A DNA stretch of 64,000 nt from Actinomadura barringtoniae (GCF_017573505.1 NZ_JAGEOJ010000017.1:62001-126000), one strand, 5' to 3'. Positions 26,736-35,827 are shown, numbered from the stretch's first letter. Program-made: numbers and translations. The notes: generated by a model not told the origin, from the sequence alone.

Positions 26736-26867
26736 CGCGTGGAGAACCGGACCTTCTCAATCATGACCGTCCGAAGGCTCGCGGCCGAGACGGTCAGGCA
26801 GGCCGGTTGCGTCCGGGGCGAGGAGGTAGCGGGTCTGGACGGCGTTCAGCAGTCTCGTCCTGGCCCG

Positions 26868-27747
26868 CTCGTGATCGTGGAGACGCCGGTTCGGCCTGGG
26901 GCCGTGCGGACTCGGCGGCGGGCGCGGCGAACTGGAGACGAGCCTTGATCGCGCCCCACGGGATCAAGGGACCTTCGGCCCTAGGCGGGCCGATCTCGCA
27001 CGTGTCATTCCCGCCTGGGCGGGCGATCTGTTCTCCAGGTCCTATGACGAGTCCGGCCAGTGGGTGCGGACCGTCGGACGGCGGCTGCTGCGCGAGGCCG
27101 TCCGGCAGGTGCGCGCGGAGGTGCCGGACGCACTGGTCACCTCGGAACTCGACCATGGAGACCCGGCGACCCTGCTGCTGGACCGCGGCCGTGCCGCCCG
27201 CCTGCTGGTCGTGGGGGCGCGCGGCGCCGGGGTCTTCCGTGCGCTGACGGTCGGCCCCATCGGTCCCAAGCTGGCCGCGCACGCCGCCTGCCCGGTGGCG
27301 GTCGTTCGCGGGACGACGGCCGGGCACGAGCGGATCGTGGTCGGGACCGACGGATCGTCCGGCGCGCAGGCCGCCGTCGAGTTCGGCTTCGCCGAGGCCG
27401 CGGCGCGGGGCGCCCGGCTCCGTGTCCTGCAGGCGTTTGCTCCGGCGGCGCCCGAGACGCCGCAGGCCTTCGTGATGGGGGCGCAGCGGAGACGCATGAC
27501 GGTGTCGCTCAGCGGATCGATCGCGCCTTGGCGGGACAAGTACCCCGAGGTCGCGGTGAGCGAAGCGGTGATCAAGGGCCATCCCCTCTCGGTGCTCATC
27601 GACGGGTCGGCGTTCGCGGACCTGTTGGTGCTCGGCAGCCGGGGCGCCGGCGGGTTCGCCGGGCTGCGTTCGGGCGCCGTCAGCACCGGGGCGCTCCAGC
27701 ACGCGCGCTGTCCGGTGGTCATCGTGCGCCACCAGCCCTCGCCGTGA
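26868..27747 (+). pseudogene. Universal stress protein, two-domain, with decayed 5' end
   Basis: From 26941 one frame encodes ARVIPAWAGDLFSRSYDES, the rest of a first UspA domain (LLVVGARGAGVFRALTVG), and a complete second domain with GTDGSSGAQAAVEFG and GSRGAGGFAGLRSGAVST. The missing start of domain one is visible nearby in other frames: LVIVE at about 26868 and DAGSAWGRADSAAGAANW from 26882, resembling the usual VIVGVDGS-W-RAAL-WA start. At least two frame changes are needed to join them. The longest intact reading frame begins at GTG 27064 (227 residues) and could still make a truncated protein. This also accounts for the 328-nt stretch after the previous stop. Confidence 0.6.
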
Positions 27748-27873
27748 CGCCGCCCGCGACCTCACGCCGGCGAACGGGGATGCCGGGCGTGGCCTGCGCC
27801 TGCTGGAGCGCGCGGGTGTCGGTGATCGGCCGGCGGAACGGCAGCTCGCACCCGACCGCGAGGCGGGGCGGGG

Positions 27874-29019
27874 TTAGAGGCCGGCGTCGCGGCCGATGAT
27901 CTCCTTCATGATCTCGTTGCTGCCGGCCCAGATGCGGGTGACGCGGGCGTCCATCCAGGCGCGCGCGACGCGGTACTCGCGCATGTAGCCGTAGCCGCCG
28001 AAGAGCTGCACGCAGCCGTCGATGATCTGGTTCTGCACGTCGGAGCTCCACCACTTGGCCTTGGAGGCGTCGGCGGTGCTGAGGTCGCCGGTCACGTGGG
28101 CGGCCAGGCACTGGTCGACGAAGGCCTGCGCCACGTCGAGCTTGGTGATCAGCTCGGCGACCAGGAACTTGTTGTGCTGGAACGCGCCGATCGGCCGGCC
28201 GAACGCCTTGCGCTCCTTGACGTAGGCGATCGTCTCCTCGAGGACGCCGCGGGCGTGCGCCACGTTGGCGACGGCGCAGGAGATCCGCTCCTGCGGGAGG
28301 CGCTCCATCATGTGGATGAAGCCGCGGTCCACCTCGCCGATGACGTGGGAGGACGGGACGCGCACGTTCTCGAAGAACAGCTCGGAGGTGTCGGCCTCGG
28401 GCTGGCCGACCTTGTCGAGCTTGGTGCCGCGGTGGAAGCCGGGCATGTCCGCCTCGACGCCGAACAGGGTGATGCCCTTGGCGCCCTTCGCCGGGTCGGT
28501 CTTGGCCGCGACGATGATCAGGTCGGCGTGGCCGCCGTTGGTGATGAACGTCTTGGACCCGTTGATCACCCAGGAGTCGCCGTCGCGGACCGCGGTGGTC
28601 TTGAGCGCGGCGAGGTCGGAGCCGCCGCTCGGCTCGGTCATCCCGATCGCGGTGATCAGCTCGCCGGTGCAGAAGCGCGGCAGCCAGCTCTTCTTGGCCT
28701 CCTCGGTGGCCAGTTCGAGCAGGTAGGGGGCGCAGATGTCCACGTGGATCGCCACGATCGAGTTGTAGGCCGCCGCGACCCGGGCCAGCTCCTCGCCGAT
28801 CACGGCGTTGAAGCGGAAGTCGCCGGCGCCCTGGCCGCCGTACTCCTCGGCGACCTGCATGCCGAGGAAGCCCTGGCGGCCCGCCTCCAGCCACACCTCG
28901 CGCCTGAGCATTCGCTCATTCCGGATGTCCTCGTCAAGGGGGACCAGCGTGCGCTCGACGAACTCCTTCACCGACTCACGGAACAGCTCGTGGTCGGCCT
29001 CGTAGACGGTGCGGCGCAT
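27874..29019 (-). CDS. Long-chain-type acyl-CoA dehydrogenase
   Basis: A 381-residue flavoenzyme for the first, FAD-dependent step of acyl-CoA beta-oxidation. It has AIGMTEPSGGSDLAALKT (flavin contact), WVINGSKTFITNGG, and a C-terminal half very like mammalian ACADL. The usual catalytic Glu site reads IWAGSNEIM with Ala, but LPQERISCAV carries the Glu used as base by ACADL and isovaleryl-CoA dehydrogenase. I took the ATG with GGGAGGAAG before it, removing 12 residues of upstream extension. It is divergent from a TetR gene with a palindrome between them, so it is probably that regulator's target. Confidence 0.9.
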   Translation of the reverse strand: MRRTVYEADHELFRESVKEFVERTLVPLDEDIRNERMLRREVWLEAGRQGFLGMQVAEEYGGQGAGDFRFNAVIGEELARVAAAYNSIVAIHVDICAPYLLELATEEAKKSWLPRFCTGELITAIGMTEPSGGSDLAALKTTAVRDGDSWVINGSKTFITNGGHADLIIVAAKTDPAKGAKGITLFGVEADMPGFHRGTKLDKVGQPEADTSELFFENVRVPSSHVIGEVDRGFIHMMERLPQERISCAVANVAHARGVLEETIAYVKERKAFGRPIGAFQHNKFLVAELITKLDVAQAFVDQCLAAHVTGDLSTADASKAKWWSSDVQNQIIDGCVQLFGGYGYMREYRVARAWMDARVTRIWAGSNEIMKEIIGRDAGL

Positions 29020-29061
29020 GGGGGCTTCCTCCCAGATCATGACGGTTCGCCGCACAGTCTA

Positions 29062-29077
29062 CTGAGCGATCGCTTAG
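29062..29077. promoter_or_regulatory. Probable TetR operator CTGAGCGA-TCGCTTAG
   Basis: A 16-bp palindrome with one mismatch per arm pair, centred 50 nt upstream of the acyl-CoA dehydrogenase start and 10 nt before the TetR start. The AGCGATCGCT core is perfect. Its place between two divergent genes makes it the likely operator for the adjacent TetR protein controlling both. Confidence 0.65.
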
Positions 29078-29086
29078 GATCATGCC

Positions 29087-29698
29087 GTGGGATCGGCGCG
29101 AGAGGACATGTGGGGGAGCGTGGCGCCCGAGGCGTCCCGCCGCCTGCTGCTGGCCGCCGTCGACTCGTTCGCCGAGCTCGGCTACCACGGCACCTCGACC
29201 CGGCACATCGCCGCCGGGGCGGGCATGAGCGCCGGGGCCCTCTACGTGCACTACAAGACCAAGGCCGACCTGCTCTTCCAGATCGCCCTGACCGTTCACC
29301 GGTCCGTGCTGGCGACGCTGCGGGAGGCGGTGGCGACCGGCTCGGCGCCGCCGGCCCGGGTCCGGGCGCTGATGTACGCCTTCTCGTCCTGGCACGCCAC
29401 CCACTACAAGGCCGCGCGGGTCATCCAGAACGAGATGGCCGCCCTGGGCCCTGAGCACGCCGCCGAGATCGCCGTCTTCCGGCGCGAGACGCGCGAGCTC
29501 GTCCTGTCGGAGGTACGGGCCGGGGCGGCCTCGGGCGACTTCGACGTCGCCGACCTGGCGGCCACCGCCCGCGCCCTGTCGTCGCTGGCGATCGACGTGT
29601 GCCGCTGGTACCGCCCCGAGGGCCCGCGCACCCCCGACGAGATCGGTGCCCTCAACGCCCACCTGGCCATGCGCGTCCTTGGCGCGGCGGCCCCTTAG
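29087..29698 (+). CDS. TetR family regulator, likely of fatty acyl-CoA catabolism
   Basis: A 203-residue TetR protein beginning at GTG. The DNA-binding segment is RLLLAAVDSFAELGYHGTSTRHIAAGAGMSAGALYVHYKTKADLLF; the C-terminal domain is helical with SSWHATHYKAARVIQNE. The neighbouring divergent gene encodes a long-chain-type acyl-CoA dehydrogenase and a palindrome lies between them. This is the arrangement of TetR regulators that respond to acyl-CoA. The ligand is inferred, not seen. The start is supported by AGGA seven bases upstream. Confidence 0.87.
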   Translation: MGSAREDMWGSVAPEASRRLLLAAVDSFAELGYHGTSTRHIAAGAGMSAGALYVHYKTKADLLFQIALTVHRSVLATLREAVATGSAPPARVRALMYAFSSWHATHYKAARVIQNEMAALGPEHAAEIAVFRRETRELVLSEVRAGAASGDFDVADLAATARALSSLAIDVCRWYRPEGPRTPDEIGALNAHLAMRVLGAAAP

Positions 29699-29720
29699 GC
29701 CCGCCCCTCAGCCCGTTCCC

Positions 29721-30548
29721 TCAGTCCCACCAGAAGGACCAGTGGGTCTTGCCTCGGATCTCCTCGGCGTAGCCGGCCAAGGTGCCGGGGCCCTGGAAGA
29801 GGATGTCCGGGCAGAACGCCCAGTGCTCGGCGGCGACGTGCACCGCGTGCCGGACGGTGACGGGCGGCGCGGCGACGCTGAGCTCCAGGGTGTTGAAGCC
29901 CATGGCGACGACCCGCGCGCCGAACCTGTCCTCCCAGCCGCGCACGACGGCCGACATCGGCGCGGTCCACTCGTTGTGGTTGAGCGCCCCCTGCCAGCCG
30001 ATCACCGCGATGGCGTCCGCGCCGCGTTCGACGGCGGCCAGGCCGAGGGACAGGCCGCGGTGCGCGAGCGTACGGGCGTACCGGTCGGCGACCGCACCGG
30101 GATCGTCCAGCGGGACCCCGGCGGGCGCGGGGCCGGGGCAGTGGCGGCCGAACGGGGCCAGATCGTCGTGCTCATCCTCGTCCGCGTGCTCGATCCAGTC
30201 GGCCCACACCTCGGACATGAACGCGCCGGAGTGGTACTTGCCGATCTCGTCGATCGGCTCGGGGGCGACCTGCCCGGCGGCCCAGGGCTGGTCGGTCTCG
30301 TCCAGCAGGACCGGCCAGAGCCCGGACTCGGCGTGCCCGGCGCGCAGGGCGGACCACAGCTCGCCGTTCACCGGGTCGTCGCTGAGCCAGAACGCGGGGC
30401 GCTCCAGCAGCTGCCGCTGCGGGAAACCCGGATCGGGCCAGACGATGTCGCCCGGGGGAAGCGTCACCGGCAGAGTCCGCTCGACATCGTCGTCGGCGAA
30501 CAACTGCGGCAGGGGGCCCGGCAGCCGCCGAACCTCGAGGTCGTCCAT
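29721..30548 (-). CDS. DUF4253 domain protein
   Basis: A 275-residue cytosolic protein of unknown function. The C-terminal half has the DUF4253 hallmarks: WEDRFGARVVAMGFNTLELSVAAPPV, VAAEHWAFCPDILFQGPGTLAGYAEEI and the terminal THWSFWWD. The N-terminal half is acidic and variable. There is no signal peptide or membrane segment. It stands alone, convergent with the TetR gene (22 nt between stops) and 81 nt downstream of the ABC permease gene on the same strand. No function should be assigned. Confidence 0.8.
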   Translation of the reverse strand: MDDLEVRRLPGPLPQLFADDDVERTLPVTLPPGDIVWPDPGFPQRQLLERPAFWLSDDPVNGELWSALRAGHAESGLWPVLLDETDQPWAAGQVAPEPIDEIGKYHSGAFMSEVWADWIEHADEDEHDDLAPFGRHCPGPAPAGVPLDDPGAVADRYARTLAHRGLSLGLAAVERGADAIAVIGWQGALNHNEWTAPMSAVVRGWEDRFGARVVAMGFNTLELSVAAPPVTVRHAVHVAAEHWAFCPDILFQGPGTLAGYAEEIRGKTHWSFWWD

Positions 30549-30629
30549 CTCACGCCGTTCCGGTACAGATCATGCCAACTGGGATCTTGGCACTCCCAGA
30601 TGTTAACGGTCCCTCTGACCGGCGTGCCG

Positions 30630-33050
30630 TCAGATTCGCCGCATCATGGTCCGTGCGGGCAGCAGCATCGCGGCCGCGCCGGGAACGGTCACCAGGAGCA
30701 GAACGGCGGCGCAGGTCAGCGGAGGGATCGACGGCAGCGGCAGTCCGGTGACGACCATCGCGTACGCCATCAGCGTGACGCCCGAAATGACCGCGCCGAC
30801 CGCCACCCCGATGCCGAGCACGATGAACGCCTCCAGCCGGAGCATCCGCAGCACCTGCCGGCGGGTGGCGCCCACCAGGCGCAACAGTGTCAGCTCGCGG
30901 CGCCGCGAGACGGTCGCCAGCGACAGCGTGGTCACGACCCCGATCACGATGAACCCCGAGATCGCCAGGACGACGACGTAGCTGAGGAAGCCCTGCAGCC
31001 GCAGGTCCCGGGACTGCTCCGCGCCGAACGCCGACGTGCTGATCACGGTCGCCCCGGCGTACGGCGCGACGGCCGGACGAAGGTTCGCGCCGCCGCGTAC
31101 GAGCACGTGGTCCGACAGCGGCGAGGAGGCGTGCGCGGCCACCAGGTCGTGGGGGAGGAGCACGTCGCCGAAGCCCAGGCCGCGGTCGTAGATCGCCACC
31201 ACGCGCGGCTTGATCTGCGTCCCGTCGCCGAGCCACAGGGTCTTGAGCGAGCCGACCTTGAGCCCGCCCGCGACGTCCCGGCTGAGCGCGACCGTGGTGC
31301 CGCGCAGGTCGCCCAGCCGTCCCTTGGACACGCCCGGGTCGAGGGTCTGGTCGATGCCGTCGGGCGTGACGCCCTGCCCGTTCAGCGACCTGAGGTTGCG
31401 CTCGCCGAGCTCCTTGACCGTCATCACGACCGTGGTGGGCTTGGCCGCGGTCGCCGCCGTCACCCCCGGCGTGCTCCGCAGGTTCTGCAGGACGCCTTCC
31501 GGCAGGCCGGGACCGGCCGAGACGACGACCTGGTCGGCGCGGGTCCCCTTCGCGGCCTGCACCTCGGTCGCGTCCACGGTTGTGGTCTGCACGAACAGCT
31601 GAACGCCCGCGAACGCGATCGCCAGCGCGACCGGCGTGACGACCGCACCCAGCCGCAGCGCGGCGGCGCCGCTGTTCTCGGCGGCCAGTTTCCCTGAGAC
31701 CGGCGACAGCGTGCGGGTCACGCGGCCCAGGATCCGGCTGCCGCGCCCGGCGAGGAGCGGCCCGAGGAACGCCGTCGCCACGATGAACGCGATGACCATG
31801 CCGCCCAGCGAGCTGCTGGCCGTCGGCCCGGTCGCCGTCACCGACGTGCCGAGCGCGCTGATGCCGAGCACCAGGAAGACACCGCCGGTGATCCGGCGCC
31901 AGAGCGGCAGCGACGGCGGGTCGATCGAGGCCTCGCCGAGCGCCTCCACGGGCCTGATCCGCGTCGTGCGCAGCGAGGCGAAGAACGCCGACAGGGTCGC
32001 CGCCAGCACGGTGACGAGCAGCGCGGCGAGCGCGGGCAGCGGGCTGATCGAGAGCCCGAAGCCGTCCGGCAGCACGTCCTTGGCCTTCATCGCCCCGTGC
32101 ATGGCCGCGCCGAGCCCGAGCGACACGACGCCGCCGAGGACGCCCGCCGGGACCGCGATCCGCAGGGTCTCGCGGATGATCCGCCCGCGTACCTGCCACG
32201 GCGTCGCGCCCACGGCCCGCAGCAGCGCGAACTCGCGCGCCCGCTCCCGTACCGACAGCGCGATCAGCCCGCCGACCACCACCAGCGCGGTCATGAGGGA
32301 CAGCGCGCCGAGCGAGGCCCCGATCTCGATCATGTCGGGCCGTGCGGCGGCCACGCTCAGGTCCTCGGCGTCCCCGCGTGCGGCGCCCGTCCGCACCTTC
32401 AGCCCCGGCGCCGCCTTCTTCAACGCCCCGGCACCGGCCTTGCCGACGACGACGAGCGCGTCTGCCTGTCCGGGGTGCCCGCTCAAGACGGCAGCCGCCT
32501 GCGGAGCGAAGAACGCCCCGCCCGCCGACGCGACGCCGACGACCCTGAACGGCTGCGGCGTCCCGACCGTCTGCAGCGCGATCGTCGCACCCGGTCCGGC
32601 CTTCGCACGAGAAGCCGTGGCCGCGTCGAGCACGACCTCGTTCGGCCCCTGCGGCGCCCGGCCCGCCGTCAGCCGGGACGACCCGAGCGCGGCCGAGTCC
32701 CATCCGTGCCCGGTGACCGTCACGCCCTGCCCCGCCAGAACGGGAAAGGACACATCGGCCACGACCGCCTTCACCCCGGGCACCGACCGCAGCCGTTCCG
32801 CCGCCGCGGCGGGCACCCGCGCCCGCTCCACCAGCGGCCGGCTCTGCGTCTCGGGATCGGACCCGGCCCGCTTCATGTTCACCGACACCGACTGCGACCC
32901 GGTCACGACCGCGTCGCCCTTGTCGTACCGGCTCACCGGCGCGTGCGCCCGCAGCGCCGACTCCAGCAGCACCCCGCACGACCCCACGAGCGCCGCCGCG
33001 AACAGCAGCGCGACGAACACCCCGGCCAAAGCTCCCTTAGGCGTCTTCAC
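30630..33050 (-). CDS. FtsX-like ABC transporter permease (MacB type)
   Basis: An 806-residue membrane permease. It has an N-terminal helix (LAGVFVALLFAAALVGSCG), a large extracytoplasmic region, three helices around residue 250-400, a second extracytoplasmic domain and a last trio of helices ending MLLPARTMMRRI. SLMTALVVVGGLIALSVRERAREFALLRAVGATPWQV and its C-terminal echo ELTLLRLVGATRRQVLRM are the two FtsX domains. The start is GTG overlapping the ATPase stop (GTGA). The transporter likely exports or senses an envelope-active compound, since it is divergent from a NarL-type two-component system. Confidence 0.88.
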   Translation of the reverse strand: MKTPKGALAGVFVALLFAAALVGSCGVLLESALRAHAPVSRYDKGDAVVTGSQSVSVNMKRAGSDPETQSRPLVERARVPAAAAERLRSVPGVKAVVADVSFPVLAGQGVTVTGHGWDSAALGSSRLTAGRAPQGPNEVVLDAATASRAKAGPGATIALQTVGTPQPFRVVGVASAGGAFFAPQAAAVLSGHPGQADALVVVGKAGAGALKKAAPGLKVRTGAARGDAEDLSVAAARPDMIEIGASLGALSLMTALVVVGGLIALSVRERAREFALLRAVGATPWQVRGRIIRETLRIAVPAGVLGGVVSLGLGAAMHGAMKAKDVLPDGFGLSISPLPALAALLVTVLAATLSAFFASLRTTRIRPVEALGEASIDPPSLPLWRRITGGVFLVLGISALGTSVTATGPTASSSLGGMVIAFIVATAFLGPLLAGRGSRILGRVTRTLSPVSGKLAAENSGAAALRLGAVVTPVALAIAFAGVQLFVQTTTVDATEVQAAKGTRADQVVVSAGPGLPEGVLQNLRSTPGVTAATAAKPTTVVMTVKELGERNLRSLNGQGVTPDGIDQTLDPGVSKGRLGDLRGTTVALSRDVAGGLKVGSLKTLWLGDGTQIKPRVVAIYDRGLGFGDVLLPHDLVAAHASSPLSDHVLVRGGANLRPAVAPYAGATVISTSAFGAEQSRDLRLQGFLSYVVVLAISGFIVIGVVTTLSLATVSRRRELTLLRLVGATRRQVLRMLRLEAFIVLGIGVAVGAVISGVTLMAYAMVVTGLPLPSIPPLTCAAVLLLVTVPGAAAMLLPARTMMRRI

Positions 33051-33778
33051 AGCGTCTCCCAGCGGGTCATGACGGTGGTGGGGGAGGGGGCGACGAGCTC
33101 GTCGACGATGCGGCCGCCGCTGAGGAAGACGACCGAGTCGGCCCAGGCGGCGGCCATCGGGTCGTGGGTCACCAGCACCACCGTCTGCCCGGTCTGGTCG
33201 ACCGCCTCGCGCAGCAGGCGCAGCACGTCGCGTGCGGTACGGGGATCGAGCGCGCCCGTCGGCTCGTCGGCGAACACGACCTCGGGGCGGGTGATCAGCG
33301 CCCGCGCGACCGCCGCGCGCTGCTGCTGCCCGCCCGACAGCTCGCTCGGCCGGTGCGCCAGCCTGTCCTGAAGACCCACCCGGCGAACGACCTCGGCCAG
33401 CCACCCCGGATCGGGCGCCGTGCCGGCCAGCTGCAACGGAAGGACGATGTTCTGCTCGACGTCCATCGAGGGGATCAGGTTGAACGACTGGAAGACGAAC
33501 CCGATCCGCTCGCGCCGCAACCGCGTCCGCTTGGCCTCGCTCAGCCCGCCGAGGTCCACGCCGCCGATCCGGACGCTGCCCTTGCTGGGCTGGTCGAGCC
33601 CGGAGGCGCAGTGCAGGAACGTGCTCTTGCCCGAGCCTGACGGGCCCATGATGGCCGTGAAGCCACCGCGCGGGAAGTCGTGGCTGACCCCGCTCAGGGC
33701 CGTCACGTTCCCGTAGGTCTTGGTCACCGAGTCAAGGCGCACCGCGTGGGCGGTCCGTTCGGCTGTCAGCGTCGGCAT
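33047..33778 (-). CDS. ABC transporter ATP-binding protein (MacB/LolD type)
   Basis: A 243-residue ATPase with GPSGSGKST (Walker A), GFVFQSFNLIPSMDVEQNI (Q-loop), LSGGQQQRAAVARAL (signature), VVFADEPTGALD (Walker B) and VTHDP (switch His). I chose the ATG at 33778 because AAGGA sits five bases before it; an ATG six bases upstream lies inside that ribosome site. It pairs with the overlapping FtsX-like permease. The promoter region is shared with the divergent two-component genes and contains a long palindrome at 33855-33898. Confidence 0.9.
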   Translation of the reverse strand: MPTLTAERTAHAVRLDSVTKTYGNVTALSGVSHDFPRGGFTAIMGPSGSGKSTFLHCASGLDQPSKGSVRIGGVDLGGLSEAKRTRLRRERIGFVFQSFNLIPSMDVEQNIVLPLQLAGTAPDPGWLAEVVRRVGLQDRLAHRPSELSGGQQQRAAVARALITRPEVVFADEPTGALDPRTARDVLRLLREAVDQTGQTVVLVTHDPMAAAWADSVVFLSGGRIVDELVAPSPTTVMTRWETL

Positions 33779-33854
33779 GCTCATCCTTAGATCAGGTCGG
33801 CCTCTCACCTGCTCAAACGTAAGATCGGCACGTGCGCGGGCGCATGGGCTCCCA

Positions 33855-33898
33855 CCCCCGAAACCGTGGTGTAGCCCGCTACACCACGGACTCGGGGG
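33855..33898. promoter_or_regulatory. 44-bp near-perfect palindrome between ABC transporter and two-component genes
   Basis: The inner arms CCGTGGTGTAGC and GCTACACCACGG are exact inverse complements around CC (33864-33889). Outer arms CCCCCGA (33855-33861) and TCGGGGG (33892-33898) extend the symmetry after a 2-nt mismatch. It lies 76 nt upstream of the ABC start and 52 nt upstream of the kinase start. This fits a dimeric response regulator site for the adjacent NarL-type regulator acting on both operons. A cruciform or hairpin role is less likely in a divergent promoter region. Confidence 0.75.
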
Positions 33899-33950
33899 CG
33901 CGTGTCACTCCGGCGGCTCGCCGGGTCCCGTACGGTGATCTGCGAGAGCC

Positions 33951-35183
33951 ATGAGAGACGCACTGATTCGAACCAAGGACGCCACGATCTACCTGGTCGG
34001 CGGGCTTCGTACCGCGCTGCCGGCGATCGCGGGCCTCTGCCTGCTGCCCCTGGTGGCGTTCCTGACCGTCGTGATGGTCGGGGTGCCGTGGCTGCCGGAG
34101 TTCATGCGTCCCGTACGGGCCATGGCCAACGCCGAACGCCGCCGCGCCTCCCGCGCACTCGGCCGCGAGATCGCCGAGCCGTACGCACCGCCCGGGGGCA
34201 CCTCGTTCCCCCAGGGCATGCTCGTCCTGCGCACGCCCTCGACCTGGCGCGACCTGACCTGGATGGTCCTGCACGGGCTCCCCGGCCTGCTCCTGGCCGT
34301 CCTGTCGGTCGGCCTGTGGCCCTCCACCCTCTTCTCGCTCACCCTGCCGCTGTGGTGGTGGGCGGCGCCCGAGGGCTCCCAGTCGGCCTACATCACCCTG
34401 GACAGCTGGCCCAAGGCCCTGACGATGCCGTTCGTCCAGGCCGCGGTGAACATCCTCATCCTCTGGCTCCTGGTGCCCCGCTTCGCCCGCTGGCAGGCCC
34501 GCATGGCCGAGGCGCTCCTCAAGCCGACCAGCCACGTCAGCCTCGCCGAGCGCGTCGAACAGCTCACCGAGACCCGCGCCGAGGCCCTGGAAGCCCACGG
34601 CGCCGAGCTTCGCCGCATCGAACGCGACCTGCACGACGGCACCCAGGCCCAGCTCGTCACGAGCGCCCTGCGCCTGGGCCTGGCCGACCGCCGCTTCGAC
34701 AAGGACCCCGACGAGGCCCGCAAGCTCTTCCTGGAGGCCCGCGAAGGCATCGAGGAAGCCCTCACCCAGCTCCGTACGGTCATCCGCGGCATCTACCCGC
34801 CGATCCTGTCGGACCGCGGCCTGCCCGGCGCGATCCGCGCCCTGGCCGCGGGCCAGCACATCCCCGTCACCGTCGACGTCTCCAGCGCCGAGTCGCGCGT
34901 CCCCGCCGCCGTCGAGGCTGCCGCCTACTTCGTCGTCGCCGAGGCCCTCACCAACGTCGCCAAGCACAGCCGGGCGACCGAGGCACTGGTGTCCATCCGC
35001 CGCCACGAGGACCACCTGCGCATCATCGTGCGAGACGATGGCGGCGGAGGTGCGAACGAGTCCCAGGGCAGCGGCCTGGCCGGGATCCGCCGTCGCGTCG
35101 CCGCCCTGGACGGAACCACCCACGTCGCAAGCCCGCTCGGCGTGGGAACGACACTCGAGGTGGAGCTGCCGTGCGGATCGTGA
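33951..35183 (+). CDS. NarL-type sensor histidine kinase (HisKA_3)
   Basis: A 410-residue membrane kinase. Four to five helices span residues 15-185, including AIAGLCLLPLVAFLTVVMVGV, LHGLPGLLLAVLSVGLW and AAVNILILWLLVPRF, with little exposed sensor, typical of intramembrane-sensing kinases paired with ABC transporters. A coiled linker (VEQLTETRAEALEAHGAELRRIE) leads to RDLHDGTQAQLV with the phosphorylated His, then an ATPase domain with EALTNVAKHSRA and DDGGGG/GSGLAGIRRRV. Its stop overlaps the regulator's start by 13 nt. It likely senses an envelope stress linked to the divergent MacB-like transporter. Confidence 0.9.
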   Translation: MRDALIRTKDATIYLVGGLRTALPAIAGLCLLPLVAFLTVVMVGVPWLPEFMRPVRAMANAERRRASRALGREIAEPYAPPGGTSFPQGMLVLRTPSTWRDLTWMVLHGLPGLLLAVLSVGLWPSTLFSLTLPLWWWAAPEGSQSAYITLDSWPKALTMPFVQAAVNILILWLLVPRFARWQARMAEALLKPTSHVSLAERVEQLTETRAEALEAHGAELRRIERDLHDGTQAQLVTSALRLGLADRRFDKDPDEARKLFLEAREGIEEALTQLRTVIRGIYPPILSDRGLPGAIRALAAGQHIPVTVDVSSAESRVPAAVEAAAYFVVAEALTNVAKHSRATEALVSIRRHEDHLRIIVRDDGGGGANESQGSGLAGIRRRVAALDGTTHVASPLGVGTTLEVELPCGS

Positions 35184-35806
35184 TCGCCGAGGACAACGCC
35201 CTGCTGCGCGAGGGCCTGGTCCTCCTCCTCTCCAGCGACGGCCACGAGGTGGTCTCCGTGGTGGAGAGCGGCCCCGACGTGGTCCCCGCCCTCCTCGAAC
35301 ACCGCCCCGACGTCGCCGTCCTGGACGTCCGCCTCCCACCTGGCTTTCGCGACGAGGGCCTGCGCGCCGCCATCGAGGCCCGTAAGGCCCTCCCCGACCT
35401 CCCCGTCCTGGTCCTCTCCCAGTACGTGGAGGAGACCTACGCCACCGAGCTCCTGGCCGGGGGCGCCCAGGGCATCGGCTACCTCCTCAAGGACCGCGTC
35501 TCCCGGGTAGAGGAATTCCTGGACGCCCTCCAGCGCGTGGCCACCGGAGGCACCGCCCTGGACCCCGAGGTCGTCTCCCAGCTCATGACGCGCCGTTCCC
35601 CCCTCCAGGCCCTCACCCCCCGCGAACGCGAGGTCCTCGCCCTCATGGCCCAGGGTCACGACAACGCCACCATCGCCACCACCCTGGTCATCACCGAACG
35701 CTCGGTCAGCAAGCACATCGGCAGCATCTTCCTCAAGCTCGACCTCCCGCCCAGCGACAGCGGCCACCGCCGGGTCCTGGCCGTCCTCGCCTACCTCAAC
35801 GCCTGA
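35171..35806 (+). CDS. NarL/LuxR-type response regulator
   Basis: A 211-residue regulator starting at GTG inside the end of the kinase gene. The receiver domain has the acidic pair near residues 7-8 (EDN), phosphoacceptor Asp52 in VAVLDVRLPP, and Lys in YLLKDRV. The LuxR helix-turn-helix is LTPREREVLALMAQGHDNATIATTLVITERSVSKHIGSIFLKL. It is the cognate partner of the overlapping kinase and the best candidate to bind the palindrome at 33855-33898. Its last codons and stop are duplicated 20 nt downstream, outside the gene. Confidence 0.92.
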   Translation: MRIVIAEDNALLREGLVLLLSSDGHEVVSVVESGPDVVPALLEHRPDVAVLDVRLPPGFRDEGLRAAIEARKALPDLPVLVLSQYVEETYATELLAGGAQGIGYLLKDRVSRVEEFLDALQRVATGGTALDPEVVSQLMTRRSPLQALTPREREVLALMAQGHDNATIATTLVITERSVSKHIGSIFLKLDLPPSDSGHRRVLAVLAYLNA

Positions 35807-35826
35807 CGCCTAACCTCAACGCCTGA
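35793..35826. repeat. 14-bp direct repeat of the regulator's 3' end
   Basis: ACCTCAACGCCTGA occurs at 35793-35806, where it encodes the final residues and stop, and again at 35813-35826 just after the gene. The 20-bp period looks like a recent slippage duplication between two convergent genes. No coding effect is expected, though a readthrough would meet a second stop. Confidence 0.7.
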
Positions 35827-35827
35827 T

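Noticed and set aside
27748..27873. Residual coding-like text on the minus strand (CELPFRRPITDTRALQQ) after the acyl-CoA dehydrogenase
   Set aside because: No start, no recognisable family and only 126 nt; it may be chance in high-G+C DNA.
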